Source: Phymatolithon calcareum (taxonomy: Eukaryota; Rhodophyta; Florideophyceae; Hapalidiales). Taken from it: a DNA stretch of 64,000 bases. Made by a program: the position numbers and the translations under genes. The stretch is from positions 1,922,001-1,986,000 of the forward strand of contig OZ345381.1 in the NCBI GenBank assembly GCA_977006965.1, given 5' to 3'. This document shows, piece after piece, positions 1 to 10,765 of the stretch. Each line of letters begins with the position of its first letter. Position 1 is the first letter of the stretch. Under the pieces are notes generated by a model. The model made no database searches. It was not told where the DNA came from and was given only the letters and a program-made list of their open reading frames with translations.

Positions 1-3000
1 AGGCAGTCCTTGGAATGGCAGAGTACTGGCAACATCTGCATAAAAAACAACGTTCTTCGTATTTGCCAGCCAGCGAAGTCGCTCAAGGTGAAGCACATTC
101 GCGATAGCCACTTGACACCACGGCCGCTTACTCTCCAATAGCCTTTTCGGTTCAATGCCTGCCGGCTCGTCACGATTGACAAACATGCGCACTCGGCGCA
201 CGCCCTGTACGAGTCGCAATGACTCGACGAACACGTCCCAAGTCTGCCGGAATGACAGGTCGCAGTCTGCAGCATACGTCGGCGACGATGGCGCCGTACT
301 CAGAATTTTCACTCGAGTTATGTCGGCGTAGGCCAGGATAAGATCGTCTAATACGGCACCGTCTACGGGTAGATCATCTGGCGCTCTTCGTTTCAGACGT
401 GAGATAATGCCAGCCAGGGTGCGCCGATCTCCAATCTCACGAAGAAGACGACCGTAGAGACTTAGCATTTTGAAGCGCCATCGCACAAGCTTTCGCTCGG
501 ACTCTATTGTGGGTTCCGATCCAGTGTCTGTGTACCGGTAGTTCCAAATCAAATAGAAATAGCCTCGATGGATTCCGTCGGAGTTCGACTCGATCGCTTT
601 TGCTGATGCTTCTCCTCGGAAGAGAGATGTAATTTCAGTCAGAGCTCTTTGCGCCCGTCCCAGAGTTTCTCTGTACATCAGCGTTCCGTAATAAATAGAC
701 TTGAAGTAAAACTCAGAAAAAGTTAGTTCGCTCTTTCCTCTGCAGTTTTGCATTGCAGCAAGAATGTCTTGCCCAATCGCTTGCCTCAAGAGTTCAACGC
801 GAGATAGGGACGGCGATGTCATAGAGTTGATTCTTTGCTTGGATTCCTCGCCGCCAAGGGCAGAGTTGAAAGCGTGCTGCACGAGAAGATTGAGGACTTC
901 TTCTTGTCTACCTTTTTCGGGACAAAGAAGAAGTTTGGCTCTGGCTGCGTGCAGTTGATATAGCGGCTCGATATCGGTAGGTGATCTCGTTGCCGATCGA
1001 AGTTTTCCATTTGCACTGAGGGCACTGGCGAAGTCCGCTAAATAGTCCTGTGGGATAAACCCCAGCTTTCGCTTCAACTTCGCACGAAGCATTAAGTAAA
1101 ACCAATGTTGCTTCTCAAAAAGGTTGAAGTCCCGCCTCCATTTGGCCGCGGTTAAGGCAACACCCCCATCACCGACAACAGATGATGTCTCATTGTCATC
1201 GGTAAAAACAAGACGCAGTCCTTCGTTCAAATTCATGAGTGCTTTCTTGGCATGAGCCGCTGCATCTTCCGATAAGGGACGCACAATTTGAGCAGGGTCA
1301 CTTTGCGCTAATGTGGAAAAATTCCAATGCTGGTACCAATACCGGTTTTCGCGAGCTCGAAGAGAAAACAGAGCACTTTTTCCAAAGTGGATAGCTGCTT
1401 TCTGCCGCCGTTTCTCCACTTGTCCGTACTGCTGGGGATGCTCTTCTCCGGGAAGCCAAGGGCGAGATGTAGTCTTATTAGACAGTCCAAGCGCTCCAAA
1501 GAGATCTCCGTCATCGCCAAAACCACAACAGGAAGTATCACTCGTGCCCTCGTGCGCTTCACCGTACACATCTAGTGCAGAGGGGCTTATTTGAAGAGTA
1601 CATGCTTCCTGGGGCCATGTACCCATCGCGAGCGCCTGCGCAAATCCAAAACAAACTTCTGCGCGTCTCATGATTCCTTCCGCACTTTCCCCTCCTTCAC
1701 CCGACGTAAGGTCTTCAGGGCTGAAGACACCGAACGTGGACATGGCCATTTCACGCTCATCCAGACCAACATCGGCCAGCTCAACAAATATGCGCCCCAG
1801 GAAAATCCATGCACCAATACTCCACGGTCGACATCGCAGGGCTACCACGCAATCGCTCGACGCGGAAAAAAGTCGCTCGACGACTTCGTTTGGAGCCTTT
1901 CGCCTAGATATATTTCTATTTTTCTTGAACTCTGACTCGTAGAATGCAATATTTCCAACAACGCTGAGTATGTACACCTCGAAGTACATGATAGACAGTT
2001 GCAGTCGTGGTACTTCGTTTGCATTTGCTTCGTTTTCTTCTTGCTCAAAAGAAGATATCATGGAGATCCAGTTACGACGCAATTCCGAGACCGATGCAAC
2101 GCACGCTTCCTCTCCCGAGGTCTTCTCTTCCACTGCAGCAGACACAACGGAATCGAGTACAGAAAACGATAGGGATGGAACATCTTTAGGGGGCTCATCA
2201 GGTAAGACATCGACAATCTCCGAAATAATTTCCCGAGATACCTTGGCGCGTGATCCATCCCGCTGATGGGAAGAAAATTCCTGAATAAGTCTTTTCCGAT
2301 ACAAGAAATACACGCCACGGCAGATATCAGGATTCAATTTTGGCGTGCTGGGGGCCACATCACCCGTAACGAATGAAAGACCTAGTTGGCCAGCAATACG
2401 GCATCCGTTTTCCAGCCATTGTAGGCCGGCGGCTTGTTTTCCAGAGTATTTTGCAGTTTCAAGATCAGGCAATCGATACAAGCAACGATAGCATTGAGCA
2501 AGTTGTTGACGAACTAGAGAAATGGCCGTCCAGTCGTACGATAAATTAGCAAGAGACTCTTCAATTCCTTCCCCTTCGGGGTCTTCATCATCAGAGTCGA
2601 CAATCACTATAGGATTAGATTCATCTCCTGCAGGTGCAATGGAGTTTGCGGGACAAGGCGTCTTGGCAGGATCCACTTTCTCAATCTCTGCAAGCTCTCG
2701 AAGTCGAGCAGATAAATGGTGCATATACAGCTTAATAAGTGCACCAGATGTTCCTTCTTCACGACAACAGCCTCGATCAGCCAACACACGAAGACAGAAC
2801 GCGCAAATAGTAAGCATTTGAGAAGTCGGAACGATGGCATCTTCTCTGGCATTTCCCTCTATCATGTCGTCGGAACTTTTCACAGGCTGCCTGCTTAGCT
2901 TCATTAAAACCTCCAAGCAACGGCAAAAGGCGAGCATGCAGCGTGTAAAAGCAAGACGCTGATTCTTCTGTGATGCCGACAGAAGAGAAGAGCCCAATGT

Positions 3001-5562
3001 GGTGGACGAAATGACTGGGATCATTTTGCACAAAAGCTCGCACAGGGCAATCAATGCATGACAAGATATCAAAACAGCTTCACTCAAACACCAGCCCGAC
3101 TTTTCCAACGTCGGGGAAGCTAGTGTAAAAGTCGGCATAGTGGATATCGTCTTGACAATAGCAACATACTTCCGAATCTGAACAAACATGTTCACAAGCT
3201 TACCGGCTGCCGAGTTTGAGGTGTCCTGGGTACTCCGCTTCTTCGGCCTCTCAGCTCTTTCTCTTTCCAGACGGGCCCAATAGGATATAATCGCTATCCG
3301 CAAGCGAATTGAATGACATACCAACTCACCAACCGCATCGCGACTTTTCGTACACGCTTCTCCAAATACCAAAAGCCGAGATTCCAGCTCCTCTTCAGCG
3401 TCCAGAAGAGGAGACTGCTCCTTTCCAGCAGCTTGATCGACTCCGTTGGATACAGCCGTGGGTACAGGAATGTCACTCTTGGACCATTTGTCCAGGCCAA
3501 GTTGCTGTACTGATTCACGGATAGAAGGTGCCAAAATTGCAAGCGCCTTAGACGCAGACGATCTTGAGCCCTTCTGAGCTATTGCTAGCTCTTCGGTGGC
3601 TTTTTCCAGCTCGCTGGACCTCTTCAGGCGGACGACGCGAGCTTCGAAAAGCTCAATTACTCTGCTCGTCTCGCTGTCTGCAAACTCCGGCCCAGAATCT
3701 TTTGACATGACAAAGACTCCTTTAGCTGCAATATGTTTTGCCAGTTCAAGTCCACGTGAAGCATGCGCAAATGCCTCACCAAGTCGAGAATTCTTCTCAT
3801 TAAGATAGCAAAACAGCCATGTACACCGCAGACTCAACATCAGGTAATCAATTTCAGATTCATTGACAGATTCGGAAAGTGTGGAGGAGACAATTGCCAA
3901 AAGCCGAGCTGCTTCTTCAAGCTTGGCATTTCTGGTCTTCTTCACTTTGAGCCCAGAAACCAGTAATGATTCGACAACACATATCGATATGCGAATAGTT
4001 CCAGGGACATGAACGATAGCGAATTTTCTGAGATGAATCCAAAGTTGCGCCAGCTCAGAAGTGAACTGACTGGACTCTTTCTTCGCAAGCAAACTCAAAA
4101 TTTGAATAAGCGCGTCTAACGGGCCGCTGTTCCCCTTGTTAAGAGACTTGCAGAATAGGAGAACTTCTTTCGATTCTTGCTTCTCAGAGATAATATTTGC
4201 CCAAGTATTGCAAGAGTCCCGCCTGTCCGCTTCCGAAGAGTTTACTTCCGGCCCACTTAATTCTGTCTCCTTGTCGGAAGTAAGTTTGTCAGGTTTTGTA
4301 GACTTGGAAGAGTCTTCGAAGCTTACATTTGTAGCCATTCGACAAAGAGCAAGCATAGAATCAAGAAATTCGTCGTTTGGTTTCTCGGGGCTACTTATTA
4401 CAGGCTCTTCCGTTGCACGCTGCCGTAAAGATCTTCGTGTGTCAGGGGGTGGAGACGGTGCCTTTTTCACAGACTTCTTGTCTTGGGCTGGTCTGTCTGA
4501 TGTACCCGCTGGATGATCCACTTGATCTGCAGCTGCGAGTTCAATAACTTCAATAACTTCATTATCGGCATTTTGCGCAGATTGCGCGGCGACGGCCGCT
4601 GGATTAGAGCTCTTATCCTTCCCCACTTCATCCACTGTATGGCTGCACAGGTCTTGTGCCGTCTTTCCTTTTTCTGGAGACATAATTACATCCATAGCAT
4701 CAACGTCTTGACCATCGATAAGAATTCGAATGCTTGACCCAACAGAAAGCGTACTTCCGTCTTTGCCCTTTCCCAAGCGACTTGTCATAGTATCACAAAG
4801 AGCATCAATGACAGCCATCCAGCGGGCCTCTCCAACCTGAACAGTATCGACAACAGCCTCAGCTTCGCGAGAACGCTGACGCTCTTTTTCATAATTGGCA
4901 TGTCTGTTGGTGAGCAATTCCACGGTCATGTCGTCGATGGTTTCATGCGCGTTAGGTCCGTCCAGACCAAACTGCGTTTCGTTTGCAACATCTTCGTCGA
5001 GATCACCAATAGCGCCCAAAACGGCAACATAGTTATCTCTGCAAAGAAAATGACCGGGGCGTATTTGCAAAGCTGCTTCATAAGCTCTTCGCGCCACATG
5101 TAGTTGCCCAAGATTGCACGCCGCACGGGCCGCTCGCATCCAAATGACGAAATCAGAACTGTCGTCATCAAGGGCAGCGCCGTATGAGCGCAATGCTTCT
5201 GTTGCATCGCCGATGGTCAAAGAAATGTCGCCCAAATTTCGATTCACAGCATACCGAAGAGTCCGAATCCATGCGGGTTCATTAGTGAATCGAACTCGCT
5301 TCAATGGTCCTGGGCTTGTGGGAAATCTGCGCTGTGAAGAAGTCAAATTTTCATCAACTGCGGTGGAATGGAGTTCTTTGGAGATTAGAAGAAGAGCTTC
5401 TTTGGCTTTCAATGTCTCGCCATCGTTACACAGGACAAGGGCATCTTCGTACGCCTGACGCAGACGCCCTTCGCGAGCTTCGTTAGACTCTGCCAATGGC
5501 TTCTTCGCTTTTGCGCTGTTTCCCGAATTTTGATCTGACAATGCAGACCACTGGGCTATCAT
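1..5562 (-). CDS. HIR3: HIR3/CABIN1-like histone-chaperone (HIRA) complex subunit, 3' end beyond window
   Basis: One uninterrupted minus-strand frame covers 5562 down to the left edge (1854 codons, no stop reached), so the C-terminus lies outside the window. The start is the first in-frame ATG after an upstream stop at 5644-5646. The N-terminus (about residues 100-185) has two TPR-like units, with stretches such as NLGQLHVARRAYEAAL and RPGHFLCRDNYVAVL; order and wording match the opening TPRs of CABIN1/Hir3, as does a later PLYQLHAARAKLL helix. The middle is long and helical with an acidic, S/P-rich insert (about residues 290-420). In known systems this subunit scaffolds the HIRA complex, which deposits histone H3.3/H4 independently of replication. 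Length fits the family (about 1600-2200 aa). No introns are needed. Identification rests on remembered family patterns, not an alignment. Confidence 0.72.
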   Translation of the reverse strand, partial: MIAQWSALSDQNSGNSAKAKKPLAESNEAREGRLRQAYEDALVLCNDGETLKAKEALLLISKELHSTAVDENLTSSQRRFPTSPGPLKRVRFTNEPAWIRTLRYAVNRNLGDISLTIGDATEALRSYGAALDDDSSDFVIWMRAARAACNLGQLHVARRAYEAALQIRPGHFLCRDNYVAVLGAIGDLDEDVANETQFGLDGPNAHETIDDMTVELLTNRHANYEKERQRSREAEAVVDTVQVGEARWMAVIDALCDTMTSRLGKGKDGSTLSVGSSIRILIDGQDVDAMDVIMSPEKGKTAQDLCSHTVDEVGKDKSSNPAAVAAQSAQNADNEVIEVIELAAADQVDHPAGTSDRPAQDKKSVKKAPSPPPDTRRSLRQRATEEPVISSPEKPNDEFLDSMLALCRMATNVSFEDSSKSTKPDKLTSDKETELSGPEVNSSEADRRDSCNTWANIISEKQESKEVLLFCKSLNKGNSGPLDALIQILSLLAKKESSQFTSELAQLWIHLRKFAIVHVPGTIRISICVVESLLVSGLKVKKTRNAKLEEAARLLAIVSSTLSESVNESEIDYLMLSLRCTWLFCYLNEKNSRLGEAFAHASRGLELAKHIAAKGVFVMSKDSGPEFADSETSRVIELFEARVVRLKRSSELEKATEELAIAQKGSRSSASKALAILAPSIRESVQQLGLDKWSKSDIPVPTAVSNGVDQAAGKEQSPLLDAEEELESRLLVFGEACTKSRDAVGELVCHSIRLRIAIISYWARLERERAERPKKRSTQDTSNSAAGKLVNMFVQIRKYVAIVKTISTMPTFTLASPTLEKSGWCLSEAVLISCHALIALCELLCKMIPVISSTTLGSSLLSASQKNQRLAFTRCMLAFCRCLEVLMKLSRQPVKSSDDMIEGNAREDAIVPTSQMLTICAFCLRVLADRGCCREEGTSGALIKLYMHHLSARLRELAEIEKVDPAKTPCPANSIAPAGDESNPIVIVDSDDEDPEGEGIEESLANLSYDWTAISLVRQQLAQCYRCLYRLPDLETAKYSGKQAAGLQWLENGCRIAGQLGLSFVTGDVAPSTPKLNPDICRGVYFLYRKRLIQEFSSHQRDGSRAKVSREIISEIVDVLPDEPPKDVPSLSFSVLDSVVSAAVEEKTSGEEACVASVSELRRNWISMISSFEQEENEANANEVPRLQLSIMYFEVYILSVVGNIAFYESEFKKNRNISRRKAPNEVVERLFSASSDCVVALRCRPWSIGAWIFLGRIFVELADVGLDEREMAMSTFGVFSPEDLTSGEGGESAEGIMRRAEVCFGFAQALAMGTWPQEACTLQISPSALDVYGEAHEGTSDTSCCGFGDDGDLFGALGLSNKTTSRPWLPGEEHPQQYGQVEKRRQKAAIHFGKSALFSLRARENRYWYQHWNFSTLAQSDPAQIVRPLSEDAAAHAKKALMNLNEGLRLVFTDDNETSSVVGDGGVALTAAKWRRDFNLFEKQHWFYLMLRAKLKRKLGFIPQDYLADFASALSANGKLRSATRSPTDIEPLYQLHAARAKLLLCPEKGRQEEVLNLLVQHAFNSALGGEESKQRINSMTSPSLSRVELLRQAIGQDILAAMQNCRGKSELTFSEFYFKSIYYGTLMYRETLGRAQRALTEITSLFRGEASAKAIESNSDGIHRGYFYLIWNYRYTDTGSEPTIESERKLVRWRFKMLSLYGRLLREIGDRRTLAGIISRLKRRAPDDLPVDGAVLDDLILAYADITRVKILSTAPSSPTYAADCDLSFRQTWDVFVESLRLVQGVRRVRMFVNRDEPAGIEPKRLLESKRPWCQVAIANVLHLERLRWLANTKNVVFYADVASTLPFQGLP

Positions 5563-6570
5563 GGCGTAAAAATGTGCAGTCGTCAGGGGCAATTTGTTCC
5601 CCGGCGACAAAGCCGAAAATGTCGCGTCTGCAGCTCCAGTTCTTCACACAATCGCGAGTTAGAGCGAGTACAATTTCTCCAAATCCACTTCGCGAATACA
5701 CGGGCTGAAGTGCGCCTTCCTGCTCCTGAAACTAAAGACCATGGGGTGGAATAGCAAAAGCGTCCTGCACAGCGAAAGGTCCTGCAATTTTCGAAATTAT
5801 CATACGATCAGCTCGATTTAGAAGGTTGATAAGACCGAATTTTCTAAATTACTGCCGCGGAACAGTCGCCAACGTGAAAATCGGCACGATGATAGCGAAA
5901 AATTCAGGCTTTCGAAGGATGGGGCTCTACACATTCAGTACTGCTCGCCTCATGTTTCATCTGCAGACCTCTGAATCACATCCCAATTTGCCAAAATAAT
6001 ACTTGACCTGGCACAGCCCCTGCGTCATCTTCTGCCACTGCCACGGCCGTAGTGTGTAGAAATCGCTGGTGGGGGTTTGCAGAGTACATCAGACTGCTCA
6101 CTCAAGGGGACTAAAGTTTATTTAGATTATTTTGACGCTCACAGTGGATCTCTCCAGAAAGACTCTTGCAATAGATCATCTTCTGCCGACTCCTGATAGT
6201 GCATTCCTTCGTTCACAATACAGTTCCGCCTTTATATACGTACAGTATAAGTACTACACAGCACCTTTTTGTTTATATTGTTCTCCGAAGTTTATTCGTT
6301 TTTGAACGTTGTTACAAATCGGATGCATCACTGGACATGTATGCGCCATGTCCGAGCACGTGCTAGTTTACAAACAGTATCCCTTAATTACCGTGCGTCC
6401 TCCCTCTCGACCCCTTCGCGTTTGTTCTTGCAATCGTCTGAATCCGCAATATACCTTGCTTATTATGAAATTCAGGTAGCTTTAACGTGCCCCTAGGAAG
6501 TTGTATTGTACGAGTTAAACCAAGTAAAGCTGCTCATTGATCCCTCCGACGAATAAGGATATGAACTAAA
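5563..6570. other. intergenic: HIR3-like 5' flank and CAP-N array 3' flank
   Basis: About 1 kb between two minus-strand genes. It should hold the HIR3-like promoter and 5' UTR (near 5563-6000) and the 3' UTR of the CAP-domain gene (near 6570). Short open frames here (for example 6269-6496, plus) show no family resemblance. I see no repeat or RNA gene. Confidence 0.5.
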
Positions 6571-8815
6571 TTACTGCTTCCATGTAAGCCGCTGAGTATG
6601 GTTCTCTTTGACATATGCCCTCAACTCTTTGAACAAACTTTCAAGCGATTTCGCCCATTCCCGATGTGCTTCAGGATTATCCGTGCCTCGCGCAGCCATT
6701 TTCACCTTGTCCAAAAAGAATTGTCCAGCTCCTGCCATATCGCCCACAAACACAGCGGCCTTCTCTTCCACAGCCACCCATCCAAGAGCTGCAACAGATT
6801 CCGATACAGCTGTGCAATGGTTTGCAAGCGGTCCACGGGGATCCATTTTTTCCGTAATGGCAGTCACAGCGCCCATTTGCTCCGCAATTGGAGCCAGCAT
6901 ACTCTGAATATCTACAGGCTTTTCCATCGAAATTGCTTTAGCCAGGAACTCAGCTTCTGCTTGCCATGCAGCTGCAAGCGCCTTCGACTGTTCTGCTACA
7001 TCACCCCCGAGATTGCTAGAGGCAGTCATGTAGGCGGACAATGGGCCTGCAATAAGGTCTTTGAACTGGCTTAGAAAGTCTCCACCTGAGCTTGCATTGC
7101 TCTCGCTGACAGAAGCCCCAGGTTGCTTCATTGCGCGCTTTGGAGGGTTCCACACAAGTTTCTGCGTGTGATGTTCTTTAACGTACGCCTTGAGTCCTGC
7201 GAATACGGATTCCACCGACTTCGCCCATTCACGATGAATGGCCGGATTGTCCGTGTTTTTCGCACCCATTTTCACCTTGTCAAGGAAAAACTGACCTGCG
7301 CCAGCCATGTCGCCGACGTATCCGGTTGCCTTTTCTTCAACTGCGACCCACCCCAGCGCACTGACAGATTCGGATATTGCAGTGCAGTGATTCGCGAACG
7401 GGCCACGAGGATCGACTTTTTCTGCAACAGAGCTCACCTTTCCCATTTCAGCTGCGATTGGAGCGAGAAGGTTTTGAATGTCAGCCGGCTTCGGCATTGA
7501 GATTGCTTGCTTCAGAAATGCTGCTTCTGCACGGAAGGCTGCCAAAAATGCATCTGACTGTTCCACTAAAGGGCCTCCAAGATTTTTCGAGACATTGGCG
7601 TATGCAACGACGGTTTCATCAATAAATTGTTCAAACTTGGTAACATAATCGCCACTGCTGCTTTCTTCAGTCCCGTTACCATTACTTGCCCGAGCGACAG
7701 CTGACCGCGCTTTGACTATTTTTGGCGGATTCCACACCAGTGCTTGTGTATGGTTTTCTTTCACATACGCCTTCAAATCTGCAAACAAGGTTTCCAGTGC
7801 CTTTGCCCACTCTCGATGTGCAGTTGGGTCATCAGTTGTCTTTGCTGCCATTTTCACCTTGTCCAGAAAGAATTGCCCGGCTCCGGCCATATCACCGACA
7901 AACCCGGTGGCTTTCTCATCGACAGCAACCCATCCAAGGGCACTCACAGACTCCGAAACAGCAGTGCAGTGATTCGCTAGTGGGCCACGAGGGTCCATGC
8001 TTTCCACAATGGCTGAAACGGCACCCATCTCCTTCGCAATCGGAGCAAGCATGTCTTGGATGTCTGCAGGCTTCGGCATCGAAATTGCTTTTTCCAGAAA
8101 GTCGGCCTCCGCTTTCCAGGCGGCCGCAAACGCATTTGCTTGCTTAGAGACATCACCTCCAATTTTACTGGATGCGGCGAGAAAAGCTGCGAGACTTCCA
8201 TCAATGAGTTCCTTGAACTTGGATACATAATCGTCCCCGGAAGCTTCCTCTTGAACATTCACAGCAGCCCTTGTCACAGACCGGTTCACACGGCGTGGTG
8301 GATTCCAAACTAAATGCTGGGTGTGATGTTCTTTGACATACGCCTTCAGCTCTTTGAATAGAGTCTCAACAGCCTTGGCCCACTCGCGGTGCGCCTTAGG
8401 GTCAGATGCATTTTTCGACCCCATCTTGACCTTGTCCAGGAAGAATTGACCAGCACCGGCCATGTCTCCAACAAACACCGCAGCTTTTTCGTCCACGGCG
8501 ACCCAACCAAGAGCACTCACGGCCTCAGAGACAGCGGTACAATGGTTGGTGAGCGGTCCGCGGGGGTCCATTTTCTCAGTAATCGCAGCGACTTTTCCCA
8601 TTTCAGCAGCAATTGGCGCGAGCATGTCTTGAATATCGTCTGGCTTCGGCATTGAGATTGCTGTCCCGAGAAAATCTGCCTCAGCCTTGAAGGCCGCCAT
8701 AAGCACAGCAGCTTGTTGAGCGATCTCGCCTCCTATCTTCTCTGAAGCGGCCACATAGGCTGCCACACTGGCTTCAACAAGATCGTTAAATTTTGAGACA
8801 TATGTGTCCTGTTCC
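6571..8815 (-). repeat. four closely related in-frame CAP-N repeats (unit about 570-585 bp)
   Basis: Copies 3-6 of the CAP-N array begin near 8811, 8240, 7655 and 7085 on the minus strand. Each ends in a HTQ-LVWNPP/LTW motif followed by a short linker. Phrases such as MAGAGQFFLDKVKM recur unchanged in all four, so these copies amplified more recently than copies 1 and 2 upstream. Confidence 0.85.
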
Positions 8816-9939
8816 AGCTCCGACGTCGCCCCGGCAGCCGATGGCACAGATCTATCCTGAGATCCGATTTGGGCTATAACGCCCTTATCGTACGCAACGC
8901 CCATAGTGTGAAACGTTTTGATGTAGGCTTTTGTTTCATCAAGCAGTTTCCGCACGGCCAGAACGAATGCACGGTGGTCGGCGAAGTTTCCTTCACTCTT
9001 AGTTGCAGTGAGGATCTTGTTGAGATAGAACGATGCGGCACCTTCCGCCTCAGAGACAAAAGAGGTAGGCGTTGACTCTGCGCTGACCCATGACAGCATA
9101 TTAATCGCCTCCGCGACGGCTGTGAGATGATTCACAAAAACATCACGCGGAGCGCACTTTCCGGGAAATTTTGCCACGACGCTCATTTGCAATGCGATGG
9201 GTGCGAGATCTTTTTGCAGTCCATCAGCGGAAACAGGTTTCTTCTTGCCGCTAGCGTCGATAAGGAACAAATACGTTTTCAGAAATGCATCGTCAACGGC
9301 ATCTGCTTGCTCCTTGACAAGCCCACCCAGTGCAGCAGACGCTTGCACAAACCCCTTAAGCACTCCCTGAGCAATGTTTTCACGGAACGCGACGAGATGC
9401 GCGGCACTGTGAGATTCATCGTAGCCATTCGCGACGGCAACAGACGGGGATGCAGAAGGTTGTGCAACAACATCGTCGACGTCGGCATCAGCAAAAACAA
9501 GAGGTGCTTGATGGTTGTTTCTCACAAAATCCTCTAGGACATTAAGGAAGTTGTCAACAGCATTTGCAAATTCAGAGTGCGCAACATCCTTGTTCTGCAG
9601 GGCGGAAATCGGGTTCCTTGCGGCCATCTGTGCGCAACGGATGGCGGCGAGCGGGGCGGGGTCTGCAACCCATGCGAAAGCAGAGGCGGCTGCTGCGAGA
9701 GCGGCGATGTGATGATGAAGAATGTGAACGTGCGACGTGGTCTCCGCCTCTTCGGTGAGGTCGTCCATGGCGGCGCCGAGCGGCGTGAGCGCTAAGCGAG
9801 TGCGGGTGGAAGAGGCGATGATTGCGCTGGCGAGGGAGACGATGCGCTCGAGAATGGAGGTGGGATTTGAAAGGGTGTCACTGACGGTTGTGGCGGACGC
9901 CTTCAGAGCGTGAAGCGAAGGGGACAGTGCGGCCTCCAT
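6571..9939 (-). CDS. tandem CAP N-terminal (helical folded domain) protein, six copies, no CAP C-terminus
   Basis: Encodes 1122 aa. The ATG at 9939 is preferred: the open frame can be extended to 9975 only from a GTG. The protein is an array of six domains of the adenylyl cyclase-associated protein (CAP/Srv2) N-terminal helical type. Copies 1 (about residues 10-155) and 2 (175-365) are diverged. Copies 3-6 start near residues 377, 567, 762 and 952 and are close to one another, each with a VSKFKELI-like start, LLAPIA, NHCTAVSESVSALGWVAV, AGQFFLDKVKM, HREWAK and AYVKEHHTQ-LVWNPP. In yeast and animals this domain binds cofilin-decorated actin and, through a coiled coil, CAP forms oligomers. The polyproline, WH2 and CARP parts of ordinary CAP are missing; they sit in a separate gene at 24027-24839. 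Expected role: actin filament turnover in the cytosol (inference). No introns seen. Confidence 0.88.
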   Translation of the reverse strand: MEAALSPSLHALKASATTVSDTLSNPTSILERIVSLASAIIASSTRTRLALTPLGAAMDDLTEEAETTSHVHILHHHIAALAAAASAFAWVADPAPLAAIRCAQMAARNPISALQNKDVAHSEFANAVDNFLNVLEDFVRNNHQAPLVFADADVDDVVAQPSASPSVAVANGYDESHSAAHLVAFRENIAQGVLKGFVQASAALGGLVKEQADAVDDAFLKTYLFLIDASGKKKPVSADGLQKDLAPIALQMSVVAKFPGKCAPRDVFVNHLTAVAEAINMLSWVSAESTPTSFVSEAEGAASFYLNKILTATKSEGNFADHRAFVLAVRKLLDETKAYIKTFHTMGVAYDKGVIAQIGSQDRSVPSAAGATSELEQDTYVSKFNDLVEASVAAYVAASEKIGGEIAQQAAVLMAAFKAEADFLGTAISMPKPDDIQDMLAPIAAEMGKVAAITEKMDPRGPLTNHCTAVSEAVSALGWVAVDEKAAVFVGDMAGAGQFFLDKVKMGSKNASDPKAHREWAKAVETLFKELKAYVKEHHTQHLVWNPPRRVNRSVTRAAVNVQEEASGDDYVSKFKELIDGSLAAFLAASSKIGGDVSKQANAFAAAWKAEADFLEKAISMPKPADIQDMLAPIAKEMGAVSAIVESMDPRGPLANHCTAVSESVSALGWVAVDEKATGFVGDMAGAGQFFLDKVKMAAKTTDDPTAHREWAKALETLFADLKAYVKENHTQALVWNPPKIVKARSAVARASNGNGTEESSSGDYVTKFEQFIDETVVAYANVSKNLGGPLVEQSDAFLAAFRAEAAFLKQAISMPKPADIQNLLAPIAAEMGKVSSVAEKVDPRGPFANHCTAISESVSALGWVAVEEKATGYVGDMAGAGQFFLDKVKMGAKNTDNPAIHREWAKSVESVFAGLKAYVKEHHTQKLVWNPPKRAMKQPGASVSESNASSGGDFLSQFKDLIAGPLSAYMTASSNLGGDVAEQSKALAAAWQAEAEFLAKAISMEKPVDIQSMLAPIAEQMGAVTAITEKMDPRGPLANHCTAVSESVAALGWVAVEEKAAVFVGDMAGAGQFFLDKVKMAARGTDNPEAHREWAKSLESLFKELRAYVKENHTQRLTWKQ

Positions 9940-10132
9940 GGTGGATGAAGGGTTAGAGGCGGGCGGGCGATTCACTCAATGTGCGAATAGGTTGAAGTTG
10001 CGAGTCGAAGGTGCAACGAAGGGCGAGACAAGAGGTTTTGTTTCGTTTCGTTTCGTTTTGTTGTGGCAGGCACGGCAACTGCAGCTGCAGTTGAGATGGG
10101 ATCTGTTTTGTTTTGGCCCTTCTGTAGTAGCG

Positions 10133-10148
10133 GCAGTACTGTACCGAC
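10133..10148. promoter_or_regulatory. TACTGTA/GGTACAGTA-type motif upstream of the CAP-N array
   Basis: The plus strand reads GCAGTACTGTACCGAC, about 195 bp upstream of the ATG at 9939. Nearly the same word (GTACTGTACCGACGA) occurs about 220 bp upstream of the WD40 gene, and CAGTACCGAA about 105 bp upstream of the HAT gene. A regulatory role is inferred only from this recurrence. Confidence 0.35.
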
Positions 10149-10740
10149 CACGTCGCGAGGCGTGATGCGAATGATCGTAAATTTTGATGACAGGTGTAAT
10201 GCCATGATATAATTCTGCATGGGTTGATATCATACTTTGCGCAAGAGTGGAAGTTCAACTTCCATGCGTGGAAAAAATTGGGTACAATTGATACAGTATG
10301 TAGGGTTCTGTAGTACCGAACTTCAATTTCGGCACTGTATTGCACCACATGTGGTGGAGGTCATATTCTTCCTCGATAATGAAGGACACTGTGCACAGAG
10401 ATCGAATATTTTTGGCCACTGACGAAGTCCACTTGCCATTCACCTGCCCGATGATTTTACAGTACAGTACTCTCTCTGTTACAGGGACAAGATTTGGACC
10501 AAGTTCAAGAGTTACTAAAAACTAAAAGAGGTCGAGTGAGCATGTAAAAAGCAAGGTGGAACGCTGCTCGTTGCTTATCATCTGATCTCGACTGCAGTCT
10601 GTGTCGTAGACAAGGGTTACACTGAAGTGGATATCTTCGTTACGCTGGGTATCTTTTAGAAACATGTTGGACAATGACGACGCACACCATTTGCAAAGCA
10701 TATCGAAACAGCTGGCTGCATCATGGAAGAAATACGCCTG

Positions 10741-10765
10741 CAGACAGACAGGCAGGCAGGCAGGC
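10741..10765. repeat. CAGA/CAGG microsatellite
   Basis: Tetranucleotide run: about two CAGA units followed by four GGCA-phase units, in non-coding DNA. Confidence 0.8.

Noticed and set aside
6598-9537. Several plus-strand frames of 60-158 codons
   Set aside because: Antisense shadows of the tandem CAP-N repeats; they recur only because the coding repeats recur.
9940-9975. Upstream start for the CAP-N array
   Set aside because: Would need a GTG start; the first ATG is at 9939.
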